Position numbers and translations under genes: made by a program. Source: Vallitalea okinawensis (GTDB taxonomy: Bacteria; Bacillota; Clostridia; Lachnospirales; PQDH01). Taken from it: a DNA stretch of 64,000 nucleotides. The stretch spans positions 124,001 to 188,000 of the forward strand of contig NZ_PQDH01000002.1 of NCBI RefSeq assembly GCF_002964605.1. Reading direction: 5' to 3'. This document shows, in pieces, positions 15,628-26,500 of this stretch. The notes under the pieces are model-generated. The model had not been told where the DNA came from. It did no database searches and was given only the letters and a program-made list of their open reading frames with translations. The number at the start of each line of letters is the position of its first letter. The stretch's first letter is position 1.

Positions 15628-17298
15628 CTAACTTCTAAAAATACTACCACCAATAAATTCTCGAATAATCGAGTGTCTTGGTACGTCTTCCGAACTAACA
15701 CCTAGGAAATAATCTAAGAACTTAATAAGGCGTCGTGCTTCAAAAAATTCAGGCTGATCTTTAGTAATATTAAAAAGTAAAGGCTCAGCGTATTGTTTCA
15801 GTACGGCTAATTCATAGATATGAGATGAGTTAAACATAACATCAGCACCCTCTTGAAAAGGGAAAATATTTTTCTCTTCTCCTCTACGAACAGATGGCCA
15901 CATCTCAATGGTTCTTGATGCATCAATTCCTCGATACTGATTATCTCTAACAATTCTTCTTAATAAACGTACATCTGTTGTTGGTATACGGTTATGGTCA
16001 TCGATATTTAGTTGCGTTAAGGCACTAACATAGATTTTATATTTTAATTCTTTGGGTATATCCTTGGTCAGTTCATCATTAAGACCGTGAATCCCCTCTA
16101 CTACCAATACATCGTTGTCATCAAGTTCAACATAGTGACCCTTATATTCTCTTTTCCCTGTTTTAAAGTTAAAGGAAGGAATTTCAACTTTTTTACCATT
16201 TAATAAATCCATTATATCTTCATTAAACTTCTCTATATCAATTGCATAAAGGGACTCAAAATCATATTTCCCATCTTCATCTAATGGTGTAAATTCCCTA
16301 TTAACAAAATAATCATCAATAGAAATAGGATGTGGTCTAACTCCATTTACTCTCAGCTGAATGGATAAACGATGAGCTGTTGTTGTCTTACCACTTGAAG
16401 AAGGTCCCGCAATGAGAATAACTTTTGCTCCGCCCTGATCGATGATCTTATCAGCAATTTCCGCTAGTTTCTTCTCATGCAATGCTTCTGAGACTTGAAT
16501 CAGGTCACGAATCTCCCTCTTTGATATATTATCATTTAGTGCGCCAACTGTATTGACATTAAGTATGTTACTCCACTGTTTAGACTCTTTAAATACACTA
16601 AATAATTTATTAAAAGGTTTATATTCGATTAATTTGTGAGGTTTCTTCCTCGTTGGGTACTGTAGAACAAAACCATCATCATAAGGTATTAGCTTAAACC
16701 ATTTAAGATAACCTGTACTCGGAGCCATAAACCCATAGAAATAATCTGTAAACCAACCTAATGTATATAGATTAACTGTTGAAATACGACGATATTTAAA
16801 CAACTCAACCTTATCATACATTTTATTTTTTTCGAATAACTCTAACCCATTATCAAGAGATAGTGTGTGTTTCTTAATAGGTTCATCAGCCTCAACGATG
16901 GCTTTCATTCTATCTTCTATTCGTTGGATAAGTTCGTCTGTTATAACTATAGGAGCATCAATATCACAATACAAAGCTTTATTGATAGAGTGATTAAGAG
17001 ACACTTTTTTAACTTCTTCCCTTCCAATGACTTCAAAGATCGCACGTAGTAAAACTAGACTTAAACTACGTTGATAAATTCTCAAACCATCAATATGAGT
17101 TAAATCAATAAAGGATACTGTACAGTCATCTTCAACAGTCTCAAATAATTCTTTTAACTTGCCGTTTAATATACCAGCTAAGATTAAGGTATCTTCCTCT
17201 GTCTTAATCATTTTTGAAATCTCTAATAATGAAGTCCCTGGTTGAACATGTAGTTCTTCCCCACCCTTGAATGTTACTTTTACCGACTCCTTATGCAT
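15628..17298 (-). CDS. TGS-domain uridine kinase-like nucleoside kinase
   Basis: A 556-aa protein of the clostridial nucleoside kinase family. The N-terminus (about 5-65) is a TGS/ubiquitin-like domain, followed by a segment related to the threonyl-tRNA synthetase editing region. The C-terminal half is a phosphoribulokinase/uridine kinase domain with P-loop GPSSSGKTT (298-306), SIDDYF, and VVEGIHGL as Walker B. It probably phosphorylates a nucleoside (uridine or cytidine) with ATP or GTP; substrate specificity is inferred from the family. It lies downstream of nif3 in the same orientation with a 63-base gap. Confidence 0.85.
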   Translation of the reverse strand: MHKESVKVTFKGGEELHVQPGTSLLEISKMIKTEEDTLILAGILNGKLKELFETVEDDCTVSFIDLTHIDGLRIYQRSLSLVLLRAIFEVIGREEVKKVSLNHSINKALYCDIDAPIVITDELIQRIEDRMKAIVEADEPIKKHTLSLDNGLELFEKNKMYDKVELFKYRRISTVNLYTLGWFTDYFYGFMAPSTGYLKWFKLIPYDDGFVLQYPTRKKPHKLIEYKPFNKLFSVFKESKQWSNILNVNTVGALNDNISKREIRDLIQVSEALHEKKLAEIADKIIDQGGAKVILIAGPSSSGKTTTAHRLSIQLRVNGVRPHPISIDDYFVNREFTPLDEDGKYDFESLYAIDIEKFNEDIMDLLNGKKVEIPSFNFKTGKREYKGHYVELDDNDVLVVEGIHGLNDELTKDIPKELKYKIYVSALTQLNIDDHNRIPTTDVRLLRRIVRDNQYRGIDASRTIEMWPSVRRGEEKNIFPFQEGADVMFNSSHIYELAVLKQYAEPLLFNITKDQPEFFEARRLIKFLDYFLGVSSEDVPRHSIIREFIGGSIFRS

Positions 17299-17361
17299 GT
17301 AACATCACTTCTTTCTTTTTATGCTTATGACATAGATTGATTTCTATGCATACCCCATCTA

Positions 17362-18468
17362 TTATAATGTTATAAAGGGGTCCTTTTGAACCTTTGTTCT
17401 AATAATATCGACATTTGCGAATATATTATTTAGCTTTTCCTCTAACATCTGTAATATGAGGCATTCTGTTCCGAAATGACTCGCATTAACAAGTGCTATA
17501 CCATCTGAAACTGCATCAGAGGCTTCATGATACTTAATATCACCAGTTAGATAAACATCTGCACCTGATCCTATGGCATCATCAATAAAATCCATTGCAG
17601 ACCCTGTACATAAAGCCACTTTTTTAATAATCTTGTTTGGATCACCTACATATTGGATGGATTCTAGCTGTAACTTCTCTTTAACTTCTTTAGCAAAACT
17701 TTCTAGTGACATTGTTGTTTTTAGATAACCTACTCTTCCTGCGCCGAAGGGTTGGTCTTCTAATTTTAGTGGATAAAGATCATAAGCAACCTCTTCATAA
17801 GGATGAGCATCTATCATTGCTTTAATAACATTACTTACTTGACTGCTTGATACAATCGTCTCAATTCTCAGTTCATTAACTTTTTCTAAGTGACCCTGCT
17901 GTCCAATATAGGGGTTAGATCCATCTTGAGGTAAAAATGTACCTTCTCCAGATGTACTAAAAGTACAATGGCTGTAATTACCGATATGCCCTGCACCAGC
18001 ATCCCCTATAACCTGCCTCACATGTTCAGCATCCTTCTCTGGTACAAAAACTACCAACTTTAATAGCTTCTCTACTCCTAATTGAGTTAAGAGTTTTTGA
18101 TCCGTAAGCCCTAGTAGATCAGCAACTACATCGGCTGTGCCACCAGTTGTAGCATCTAGATTAGTATGAGCCGTAAATAATGCAATCTTATTCTCCATAA
18201 GGTCTAGCAATTGCCTGCCAACTAGATGATCCGAATTAATGCGAGAAACAGGCTTAAAAGGAACAGGATGATGTGTGATAATTAAATCTACTTTATTGTC
18301 TATAGCTTCATTAATTACATCTGGTGTAGCATCTAACGCTAGTAAGATTCTTTGTACTTTCCTTTCCTTCCTGCCTACGAGCAAACCAACATTATCCCAT
18401 TTCTCAGCCATATAAGTTGGGGCGATCTGCTCCATTGCCTTGCAAATATCTTCTACACGTACATTCAT
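17362..18468 (-). CDS. Nif3-like dinuclear metal centre protein (YqfO type)
   Basis: A 368-aa Nif3 family protein. Metal ligands visible are H66 and H67 (ITHHPVPFKP), D105 (HTNLDA), and H331 and E335 near the C-terminus (ASHFGTE). The inserted middle domain (about 135-235, starting LVVFVPEKDAEHVRQVIG and including AHPYEEVAYDLYPL) is the PII-like YqfO insert. Members form toroidal hexamers; a GTP cyclohydrolase activity has been proposed but the role is unsettled. The ATG overlaps the trmK stop by four bases (ATGA), so the two are translationally coupled, as in many Firmicutes. Confidence 0.9.
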   Translation of the reverse strand: MNVRVEDICKAMEQIAPTYMAEKWDNVGLLVGRKERKVQRILLALDATPDVINEAIDNKVDLIITHHPVPFKPVSRINSDHLVGRQLLDLMENKIALFTAHTNLDATTGGTADVVADLLGLTDQKLLTQLGVEKLLKLVVFVPEKDAEHVRQVIGDAGAGHIGNYSHCTFSTSGEGTFLPQDGSNPYIGQQGHLEKVNELRIETIVSSSQVSNVIKAMIDAHPYEEVAYDLYPLKLEDQPFGAGRVGYLKTTMSLESFAKEVKEKLQLESIQYVGDPNKIIKKVALCTGSAMDFIDDAIGSGADVYLTGDIKYHEASDAVSDGIALVNASHFGTECLILQMLEEKLNNIFANVDIIRTKVQKDPFITL

Positions 18469-19151
18469 TCCATTGCTTCCTCCAACTCTTTTGTCTCCAT
18501 CTGCAATTCTTTTAGCCGTAATTTACTTTCATCACTTGACTGTGCTTCGAGATGCTTAATGACCTTTTTCTTTTGATTAACCAGTCTATTCATATAAGAT
18601 AATAACAGTGGATCTTTTTTTTGCAAAAGTATTTTTCCGTATTTATAATATATGTCTTGTTCATAAGATTCATAGCCTTTTTCACATAAAAATATAAAAT
18701 AAACTTTATTTGCATCCTCAAGTATTTTCTCATCTACTATTTTATAACCTGACACATGAATACCTCTTCGAACCACATCATAGTCAGACTGAGGTTGCAA
18801 TATGAGTTGTTGGATGTTAGTAAGTTGGTCTATACCTTCTGTGATAATATTCTTTACAAGGTGCCCACCCATCCCAGCGATAATAACTGTATTAATAGCA
18901 TCCTCATTTTTTAACTTATTTAAACCATCAGAAAGCCTTGTCTCAATAATACCATCCAGTTGATGAGACTTGATATTCTGTGTAGCTGATTCTAAAGGAC
19001 CTTTATTAATATCCATGGCAATGACATGTTTTGCAATCTTGTTCAGAACTAAATAGATAGGTAAATAAGCATGGTCTGTACCAATATCGGCAACATTCGC
19101 TCCTTTTTTAACGTATCTAGCAATCTCCAGTAATCTTTTCGATAGTTCCAT
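18465..19151 (-). CDS. trmK: tRNA (adenine-22 N1)-methyltransferase TrmK
   Basis: A 228-aa class I SAM-dependent methyltransferase that makes m1A22 in tRNA. The SAM-binding motif I is VADIGTDHAYLP (20-31); the acidic MDINKGP follows strand 2, and IIAGMGGHLV (90-99) plus LILQPQSDYDVVRRGIH are family hallmarks. A helical C-terminal coiled-coil tail (about 160-228) is typical. It is downstream of rpoD, separated by a terminator-like hairpin, and overlaps nif3. Confidence 0.92.
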   Translation of the reverse strand: MELSKRLLEIARYVKKGANVADIGTDHAYLPIYLVLNKIAKHVIAMDINKGPLESATQNIKSHQLDGIIETRLSDGLNKLKNEDAINTVIIAGMGGHLVKNIITEGIDQLTNIQQLILQPQSDYDVVRRGIHVSGYKIVDEKILEDANKVYFIFLCEKGYESYEQDIYYKYGKILLQKKDPLLLSYMNRLVNQKKKVIKHLEAQSSDESKLRLKELQMETKELEEAME

Positions 19152-19208
19152 TGTTTTCCTCCATACTGCCTTGATTAAAATTATTATTAACTATAGGATA
19201 TAGATAAA

Positions 19209-19226
19209 CCCTCCATTTATGGAGGG
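19209..19226 (-). terminator. Hairpin terminator after rpoD
   Basis: CCCTCCAT/ATGGAGGG stem with a two-base loop between rpoD and trmK. The T-tract on the minus strand is short (TTTAT), so read-through into trmK is likely. Confidence 0.6.
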
Positions 19227-19255
19227 CTTTAATAACTATTTGTTTTGACTATACC

Positions 19256-20344
19256 TTACTCTAAATAATCCTTCAACTTCTTACTTCTACTAGGATGACG
19301 TAATTTTCTTAATGCTTTTGCCTCAATCTGACGGATACGTTCTCTCGTTACATTGAATTCTTTACCAACCTCTTCAAGAGTTCTTGCACGCCCATCATCT
19401 AAACCAAATCTTAATCGAAGAACTTTTTGCTCACGCTCAGTTAATGTATCAAGAACATCAACCAGTTGTTCTTTTAGTAATGTAAAGGCTGCAGCATCTG
19501 CTGGTACTGGCATCTCATAATCAGGAATAAAATCACCCAAATGACTATCTTCCTCTTCACCAATTGGTGTTTCTAATGATACAGGCTCTTGAGCAATTTT
19601 TAAAATTTCACGCACTTTTTGAACAGGTAAATCCATTTCTTCAGCTATTTCTTCTGGACTAGGTTCTCTACCTAATTCTTGTAATAGCTGTCTTGAGACA
19701 CGGATTAATTTATTGATTGTTTCAACCATATGAACCGGAATACGTATCGTTCTGGCTTGGTCAGCGATAGCACGTGTAATGGCCTGACGAATCCACCAAG
19801 TTGCATAGGTACTAAACTTATAACCTTTTGTATAGTCAAACTTCTCAACTGCTTTTATTAAACCTAAATTTCCTTCTTGGATTAAGTCTAAGAAAAGCAT
19901 CCCCCTACCAACGTATCTTTTGGCTATACTTACAACAAGTCTTAAGTTGGCTTCAGCTAATTTTTGCTTAGCAATTTGGTCGCCTTCTTCCATTCTCTTA
20001 GCAAGCTTAACTTCTTCATCGGCAGATAGTAATGGTACTTTACCAATTTCTTTTAAGTACATACGCACAGGGTCATCAATATTTATACCCTCTGGTAATG
20101 AAATATCATTGATATCTTCCTCTTCTTCTTCTTCTTCTGCATCAATGATTCCAAGAACATCTATCCCCTGACTTTCAAGATACTCATAGATCTTATCAAT
20201 CTGATCAGGATTAAGATTCAAGTCTTGGAAAAAATCCATGATCTCTGTGTATTCTAACACATTTTTCTTTTTCTTAGCAATTTCTATGATCTGCCTCATC
20301 TTTTCCTTTAATTTTTCAGCATCATTAGATTGCACGGAAACCAT
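19256..20344 (-). CDS. rpoD: RNA polymerase primary sigma factor SigA/RpoD
   Basis: A 362-aa housekeeping sigma factor. Sigma 1.1-like helices are followed by an acidic run (69-78), region 1.2 (about 90-122, [11 protein letters not shown]), region 2 with the -10-binding [14 protein letters not shown] (about 180-193), region 3, and region 4 [21 protein letters not shown] near the C-terminus. The short form without the long proteobacterial insert is typical of Firmicutes. The start is ambiguous: AAAGGATGG overlaps the first ATG and would better serve the GTG at 20335, three codons later. It directly follows dnaG (16-base gap) in the conserved macromolecular synthesis order. Confidence 0.95.
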   Translation of the reverse strand: MVSVQSNDAEKLKEKMRQIIEIAKKKKNVLEYTEIMDFFQDLNLNPDQIDKIYEYLESQGIDVLGIIDAEEEEEEEDINDISLPEGINIDDPVRMYLKEIGKVPLLSADEEVKLAKRMEEGDQIAKQKLAEANLRLVVSIAKRYVGRGMLFLDLIQEGNLGLIKAVEKFDYTKGYKFSTYATWWIRQAITRAIADQARTIRIPVHMVETINKLIRVSRQLLQELGREPSPEEIAEEMDLPVQKVREILKIAQEPVSLETPIGEEEDSHLGDFIPDYEMPVPADAAAFTLLKEQLVDVLDTLTEREQKVLRLRFGLDDGRARTLEEVGKEFNVTRERIRQIEAKALRKLRHPSRSKKLKDYLE

Positions 20345-20360
20345 CCTTTCGTAATCCTGT

Positions 20361-22142
20361 TTAATCCTCTTTAGAATTTAAAGATATATTAATGGATTGT
20401 AATTGCCTCTTCATCTGAATCAATTTGTTCAACTGATTAATATCTGTAGTAGTTCGACTGTAATAATCTATATTAGCTTGTTTTAAAGCTTTTACTAACT
20501 CATTAATAGCTTTCTCTTCTAGAAGTTGTGATTCAAATTTGATTGTAGGATTTAATACATTTGTGATACGGTTTTGTTCGCCAACTTCATCGTATAGAGC
20601 AATAATACTCGCTAGTTGAATATTATTTCCTTTTTCATGCTGTTTATATACATATTCAGCGGCTTTTCTATAAAAGGGACTAATAAACTCATCAACTACT
20701 ACATGTTCCTTTATCGCATTAAAGAAACTTGGGTATTGAATGATGAGTGAAAGAATATTGCTCTGAATTTTATCAGTGCTGTCTTCTTGATCCTCTTTCT
20801 TAGCTTTAACTTCTTTCTTTGCTTTATTACTATGATTAACAATTCCAGTATTTTGTATTACTTTTTTCATCTGCTCTTTTAGTATATTGAGAGAAATTCC
20901 AAAACGTTTTGCAATATCCTCTGTATAAACGTCTCTAGCTACGTTATCTTCAATCTCTAAGAGCCGTCTAGTAACTGCTTCAATGAACTTAATTTTCTCA
21001 TCTGGTTGATTAATATCATGCTGGTTTCTTAATACAGTAATATCATAAAGAACTCCTTGAACAGCTTCATTGACTAATTCTTCAAAAGCAGCACTTCCTT
21101 TGTTCTTAATGAACTCATCTGGGTCTTTATAGTCTACTACTGTTAGTACTTTTACATTAAGACCGTTTCGCTCTAAGATAGGTATGGTTCTTAATGTAGC
21201 TTTCACCCCGGCTTGATCACTATCAAAAGCAAGTACAACATCCGTAAAATAACGTCGTAATAACATTGCTTGTTCTGGTGTAAATGCAGTCCCTAATGGG
21301 GCTATAGCGTTATCAAATCCAGCTTGATGAAGTGCTATCACATCCATATAGCCTTCAACTACTAAGGCATAAGGTTTCTTTGATGTTCTAGCAATATTTA
21401 ACCCATAAAGATGTTTTCTTTTGTTGTAAATATTGGACTCAGGTGAATTAAGATATTTGGGTTCTGCATCTCCAAGTACCCTACCACCAAAACCAATAAC
21501 CTTGTTGTGGACATCTAAGATAGGAAACATTAAGCGATTCCAAAAGCGATCAAAATAGCCATTACCACTTTTCTCAGGAATAATGAGTCCAAGTTCTGAT
21601 ATAGCTTCTAAATCAAATTTCTTTGATCGTAAATATTGAAATAAATCATGTCGAGTTATGTTTGAGTAACCCAAACCAAATCGTTTATAGATATCTTTTT
21701 CAATTTTTCTATTAAATAGGTATTGCAATACCGCACTACCTCTGTTAGAATAGAGTTGGTGATAGAAATATTTGGCAGTTTCCCTATTAATCTCCAATAA
21801 CTGTTGTCGGTGTTGAAGCTTTTTCTTTGCTTCCTCAGATAGTTCTGGAGTAGGTAAGGTAATATTTGCCTTATCAGCTAAATGTTTAACAGCTTCCAAA
21901 AAGGCATAGTTTTCCATTTCCATAATGAATGTATAAACATTGCCACCAGCGCCACAACCAAAACAATGATAAATTTGTTTGTCAGCGCTCACACTAAAGG
22001 AAGGTGTTTTCTCATTATGAAATGGACAAAGCCCAAAATGAGAACTCCCTTTTTTATTAAGCTGTATATATTCTGAAATAATATTTACTATATCATTACG
22101 TAATCTAATTTCTTCAATTAATTCTTCAGGATAATACATCAA
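20361..22142 (-). CDS. dnaG: DNA primase
   Basis: A 593-aa primase that lays RNA primers at the replication fork. The N-terminal CHC2 zinc ribbon has C39, H42, C60 and C63 ([23 protein letters not shown]). The RNA polymerase/TOPRIM core includes [13 protein letters not shown] and [10 protein letters not shown], with the catalytic Glu and Asp residues. The C-terminal part (about 440-593) is the helicase-binding domain. AAAGGGG precedes the ATG by six bases. It is co-transcribed with rpoD. Confidence 0.95.
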   Translation of the reverse strand: MMYYPEELIEEIRLRNDIVNIISEYIQLNKKGSSHFGLCPFHNEKTPSFSVSADKQIYHCFGCGAGGNVYTFIMEMENYAFLEAVKHLADKANITLPTPELSEEAKKKLQHRQQLLEINRETAKYFYHQLYSNRGSAVLQYLFNRKIEKDIYKRFGLGYSNITRHDLFQYLRSKKFDLEAISELGLIIPEKSGNGYFDRFWNRLMFPILDVHNKVIGFGGRVLGDAEPKYLNSPESNIYNKRKHLYGLNIARTSKKPYALVVEGYMDVIALHQAGFDNAIAPLGTAFTPEQAMLLRRYFTDVVLAFDSDQAGVKATLRTIPILERNGLNVKVLTVVDYKDPDEFIKNKGSAAFEELVNEAVQGVLYDITVLRNQHDINQPDEKIKFIEAVTRRLLEIEDNVARDVYTEDIAKRFGISLNILKEQMKKVIQNTGIVNHSNKAKKEVKAKKEDQEDSTDKIQSNILSLIIQYPSFFNAIKEHVVVDEFISPFYRKAAEYVYKQHEKGNNIQLASIIALYDEVGEQNRITNVLNPTIKFESQLLEEKAINELVKALKQANIDYYSRTTTDINQLNKLIQMKRQLQSINISLNSKED

Positions 22143-22322
22143 ATACCCCTTTATTCAATTGAATATTTATAAACATGCTTAGCATGTTATTGATACCTCT
22201 TATATATTCGACAAAACAAATTAAAATCCTTTTATTGATTTTATTTTTTTTGCGCATTTATATATTATTGTTATTTATTTTTTTCGAGCAAGCCTATATA
22301 ATATCAGCTTTTTAAAGCAATG

Positions 22323-23336
22323 TCAATAAATATCCCATGGTCTTGGTAATTTAAGTCTACAGTATGCATTTATAGCAAAAGTATCTGTCATACCTGCGAT
22401 ATAATCGCACACCACCCTTTCAATAGGTTCTTGATGTTTAATAATCAAACTGGTGTATTCATCAGGCATTGCCTCCCAATTCTCATGATAGTAGAAAAAG
22501 AGACTTTTAATTAAATCTTTAGCTTTCTTTTCTTGCTCTTTAGCTTTTGACCCAATATATACGTTCTTAAACATATATTGCCTAATTTCCTTTAATGCCA
22601 TGCTATAAGCATCACTCATTGTAATTTTATTTTGATCAAGACTATGTATGATTAGATTATGAATCATGTTATTAATTCGTTCCCTACTGGTATCTCCAAG
22701 AACTTTAACAGGCTCCTCTGGTAAACGACCTAAATCCAATACTTTTCCTCTAACTGCATCATCAATATCATGATTAATATAGGCTATTTTATCCGAAATT
22801 CGTACTACCTGCCCTTCTAATGTATGAGGTTGATTGGATGTAGGATGATTGAGGATACCATCAATCACTTCATAGGTAAGATTCAGTCCAGCACCTTTTT
22901 TTTCGATCTGTTCTACAACTCTTACACTCTGCTCATTATGTCTAAATCCCATTTTTGTTATTTCATTTAATGCTTGTTCACCACTATGACCAAAAGGTGT
23001 ATGGCCTAGATCATGTCCCAAAGCAATGGCTTCTGTCAGGTCTTCGTTAAGACCTAGCGCTCTTGAAATTGTTCGTGCTATTTGAGCAACTTCTAATGTG
23101 TGGGTAAGGCGAGTTCGATAATGGTCACCTTCTGGTGCAATAAACACTTGAGTTTTATGCTTTAATCGTCTAAAAGCCTTGCAATGAAGTATCCGATCAC
23201 GGTCGCGTTGGAATTCGGTTCTTATATCACATTTTTCCTCTTCTTGCTTTCTTCCCTTAGACGACTTACTTCTGGTAGCAAATTGATTTAACAACTGCTC
23301 TTCCTTATCTTCATAAACCTCCCTTAGAATCATCAT
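22323..23336 (-). CDS. dgt: Deoxyguanosinetriphosphate triphosphohydrolase-like HD protein
   Basis: A 337-aa HD-domain protein of the dGTPase family (short form). Metal ligands H79, H108, D109 and H112 lie in RLTHTLEVAQIARTI and LGHDLGHTPFGH. The N-terminal RLKHKTQVF and HYRTRLTH are typical. It hydrolyses dNTPs to deoxynucleosides and triphosphate; the preferred dNTP is uncertain. GGAGGAGC precedes the ATG. It is upstream of dnaG with a 180-base gap, a conserved order in Clostridia. Confidence 0.9.
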   Translation of the reverse strand: MMILREVYEDKEEQLLNQFATRSKSSKGRKQEEEKCDIRTEFQRDRDRILHCKAFRRLKHKTQVFIAPEGDHYRTRLTHTLEVAQIARTISRALGLNEDLTEAIALGHDLGHTPFGHSGEQALNEITKMGFRHNEQSVRVVEQIEKKGAGLNLTYEVIDGILNHPTSNQPHTLEGQVVRISDKIAYINHDIDDAVRGKVLDLGRLPEEPVKVLGDTSRERINNMIHNLIIHSLDQNKITMSDAYSMALKEIRQYMFKNVYIGSKAKEQEKKAKDLIKSLFFYYHENWEAMPDEYTSLIIKHQEPIERVVCDYIAGMTDTFAINAYCRLKLPRPWDIY

Positions 23337-23550
23337 TGCTCCTCCTAAAAAAACCTCTATATATTATATACTACAAAAGATCCCGTATCCCTTTTTTATA
23401 ATATAGGAAAGTTCGTATTTTGCTAAGCTAAATAATCAAGGAAGGAATCCTACTTTCCTAGCGGCAATTATTTTCTCGTTCGCACACTTGTCCTTTGCTA
23501 TCTCTCTTTATTATATTTAAAGAAAATTTTTTTAGAACTAATTAATATGA

Positions 23551-23587
23551 AAAAGAACTGGTTAGCCTCAGCTTTCCAGTTCTTTTT
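23551..23587 (-). terminator. Intrinsic terminator overlapping the addB stop codon
   Basis: AAAAGAACTGG pairs with CCAGTTCTTTT across a roughly 14-base loop, with T-runs on both sides. The addB TGA codon (23568-23570) lies inside the hairpin. Confidence 0.75.
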
Positions 23588-26500
23588 GAATAAGATCCCA
23601 AAAATCTTTTTTGATATCTTCAATATAGTTGTATTCATTTTCTTTAAACTTCAAATCAAATTGACATATAGATGAATATTGACAGTAATCACAACCTGTT
23701 TCTGTGCTTCGCTTATAAGGTTCAATACTCACTTTACCTGATAAAATATCCTGTCCAAGAGATTTTGTTTTCTTTCTTACATAGTTCTGTAAAATTTGAA
23801 AACCTTCTTCATCAGCTACAGATGAATAACTTGAGAAACTTCCACTCTTATTTAATCTAACAGGAACGATCTGTGAAGTTGTGTTCATACTTTTATCCAT
23901 CCTACGAATGATAGACTCATCACTTAATACAAGACCTGACATCTTCATTTCAGAAAATAATTTATTTTGAAGTTGTTCCACAGTGATCTCACCATGTTCT
24001 TGAATAATAGGATCATCAACTTTGAAGTAGAAAACACCAGCAGGCTTAATGGGTTTCTTAAAATGTTGCTCACCTAATTCAGTCAAAGCATCTAGATAGA
24101 CAATCAATTGAAGCTGTAAACCATTATAAATAGCTACGACATCAAATTTTTCACTTCCAGATTTATAGTCAATAATCTTAGCATAGTAGTGATCCTCTTC
24201 TTCAAGTAAATCTATCCGATCGACTTTCCCTGTTAGCTGCATCTCTTTGCCATCCTCTAATTCAAACTTAATGGCTGGCAGCTTTCCATTTTCACCAAAA
24301 TCCAATTCAAAGTCTTTAGGTACAAATTCTCCTTGATTTAAGTGTTCTTGTAAGGTGGATACTGCTTTTTGGGTTATTTTCTTTAGACGATACTTTAAAT
24401 AATTGCTACGATTGGATTGTAAGAAGGTAGTGTATTTAATGAGTGGTGAAACTTCTTCAATACTATCTTCTAATAACTCCACTCGAGTCTTTTCATCTAG
24501 CTGACTCCATTCCAAGCCTCTATATTGCAACTTTCTTGCGAAAACTTCTAATACCATGTGGAAAAAAACCCCTACATCTGGAGGACTGATTTCATTCAGT
24601 TTTCTTTCTTCAGCTTTTAGACCATAGCGTAGGAAGTATGCAAAAGGACAAGCCGCATAACTCTCTAGTTTGGAAACAGAGCCATGTAAAACATCACCAT
24701 AAAGTTGAACTACAGCTTCATCTGATAGATGAGTCTCTTGATTCTCGTGGTCAAAGCCACCTTTAATTTTTCCATACCGTAACTTCCATTCCTCACTACT
24801 TTCAAACCATTGCTCTACTTTTAGCCACTCTTCATCTAATTCACCATCTTTTCTTTTCTCTTGTATCAAATTGAAAAGTGTAGGTCTTGGCATCGTTATA
24901 TGACGCTCATCACAACATTTAGGATCGTCGAACTCTTCCTTTGTGAGCGGAAGAATACGATGAATTTGCTTGAGTAAAAAGGATTCACTCATTGGTTTAC
25001 CTTCATTAGTGGCTAATGAATAACTTAAGTAAAGTCTTTCTTTTGGTTTTGCTAAGGCATTATAAACTAAGAAATGCTCCTCATTTACTTTCTCTTTATT
25101 ACTTGATCCAATACCCTTACTCTTTTCATTGATCAGATTTCTATCATCATCGGTAAAGAGCCCTCTCTCATCTCTGACCGCAGGAATCAATCCATCATTA
25201 AAACCCATTATAAACAAAGCTTTAATTCCATGTAACCGGGTTCTCTCCAAATCACCTACAATGATTTGATTAATACTTGGAGGGACTAATCCAATCTTAC
25301 ACTGCTCCAGCCCAGCTTCAATGAGTCCTGCATAATCTTTGATAGAAATTTTTTCTTCACCAAGAATTTCTACCACTTGATCGAGTAATTCCATTACTGT
25401 CTTCCAGATCTGAGCATACTCTTTAGCCATTGTTAATTCATTCTTTATCTCAAAGTTCTCCTGCATTGCTCGTAATTGTTTGGGACATTCTAATTCAATC
25501 ATGACATCGTATAATGCTTCAGTTAAGTCCTTGACTCTTTTATCTTTCAATGCCATACAGCCAGTGAAACTTTGAATTTCATCGATAAACTTGTGCTTAG
25601 CTTCTTCAATTCGCTTAAGCCTAACAAGGTTCTCCTCAGATAGATGTTCTTTTTTCTCATAGGCATCAATCCATTCTACAGATAACCAATTCTTTTTCCC
25701 TTTAATACCTTTTTCTAAAACATAGTTTTCTAATAAATCGATGGCTTCCATATCTAAACGTGAAAATCCTGTTTTTAAGAAACGCATAATACTCTCATAA
25801 CTAAAGTTGCTGACATATATATTTAATAAGCTTCTGATAAGTTCAATTAAAGGATTAGAAAGGATCTCACGCTTACTATCGATGAAATAAGGAATGTGAT
25901 ATAAATGAAAAAGTCGTTCAAGGGGTTGCTTATACCCTTCTATATCCCCGGTCAATATAGCAATATCTTTATAATGATAGCCTTTTTCCTTAACCAAATG
26001 ATAAACCTGTCTACAAACATATTCACACTCTTTTAAAGGATTAATAGATGACGTTACGTTCACATGATTCTCTTTCCCTTGATAAACTTCATATGGATAA
26101 CGGAATATATTATTACGCAGATGTAATAAATCCTCTTTAAAACATTTCAATTCCTCTTGTATCATAATAGGACGATTAATTTTTATTTCTTTATCTTGAG
26201 CTAATTTACACAACTGATCAAAGGTGTCCTTACTGGTATAAAACAGATGAGTCTTGTCAAGTTGCCTTTGTAATTGTTCCTTTTGATCAATGGTAATCGT
26301 GAATATCAGGTGCTGGGTAATATCCATCAATAAATTGATAATACTGTATTGCTGAGGTGTAAAACCGTAATAACCATCAAAGATAATAATGGCATCTTTT
26401 AATAGATTAGATTTATGAAGGCTACCTTGCAGCAAGTCCAATGTTTCTTCAGTGGTTATATAATGATCCTTTATGTACTCACTAAATGCCTCATAAATGA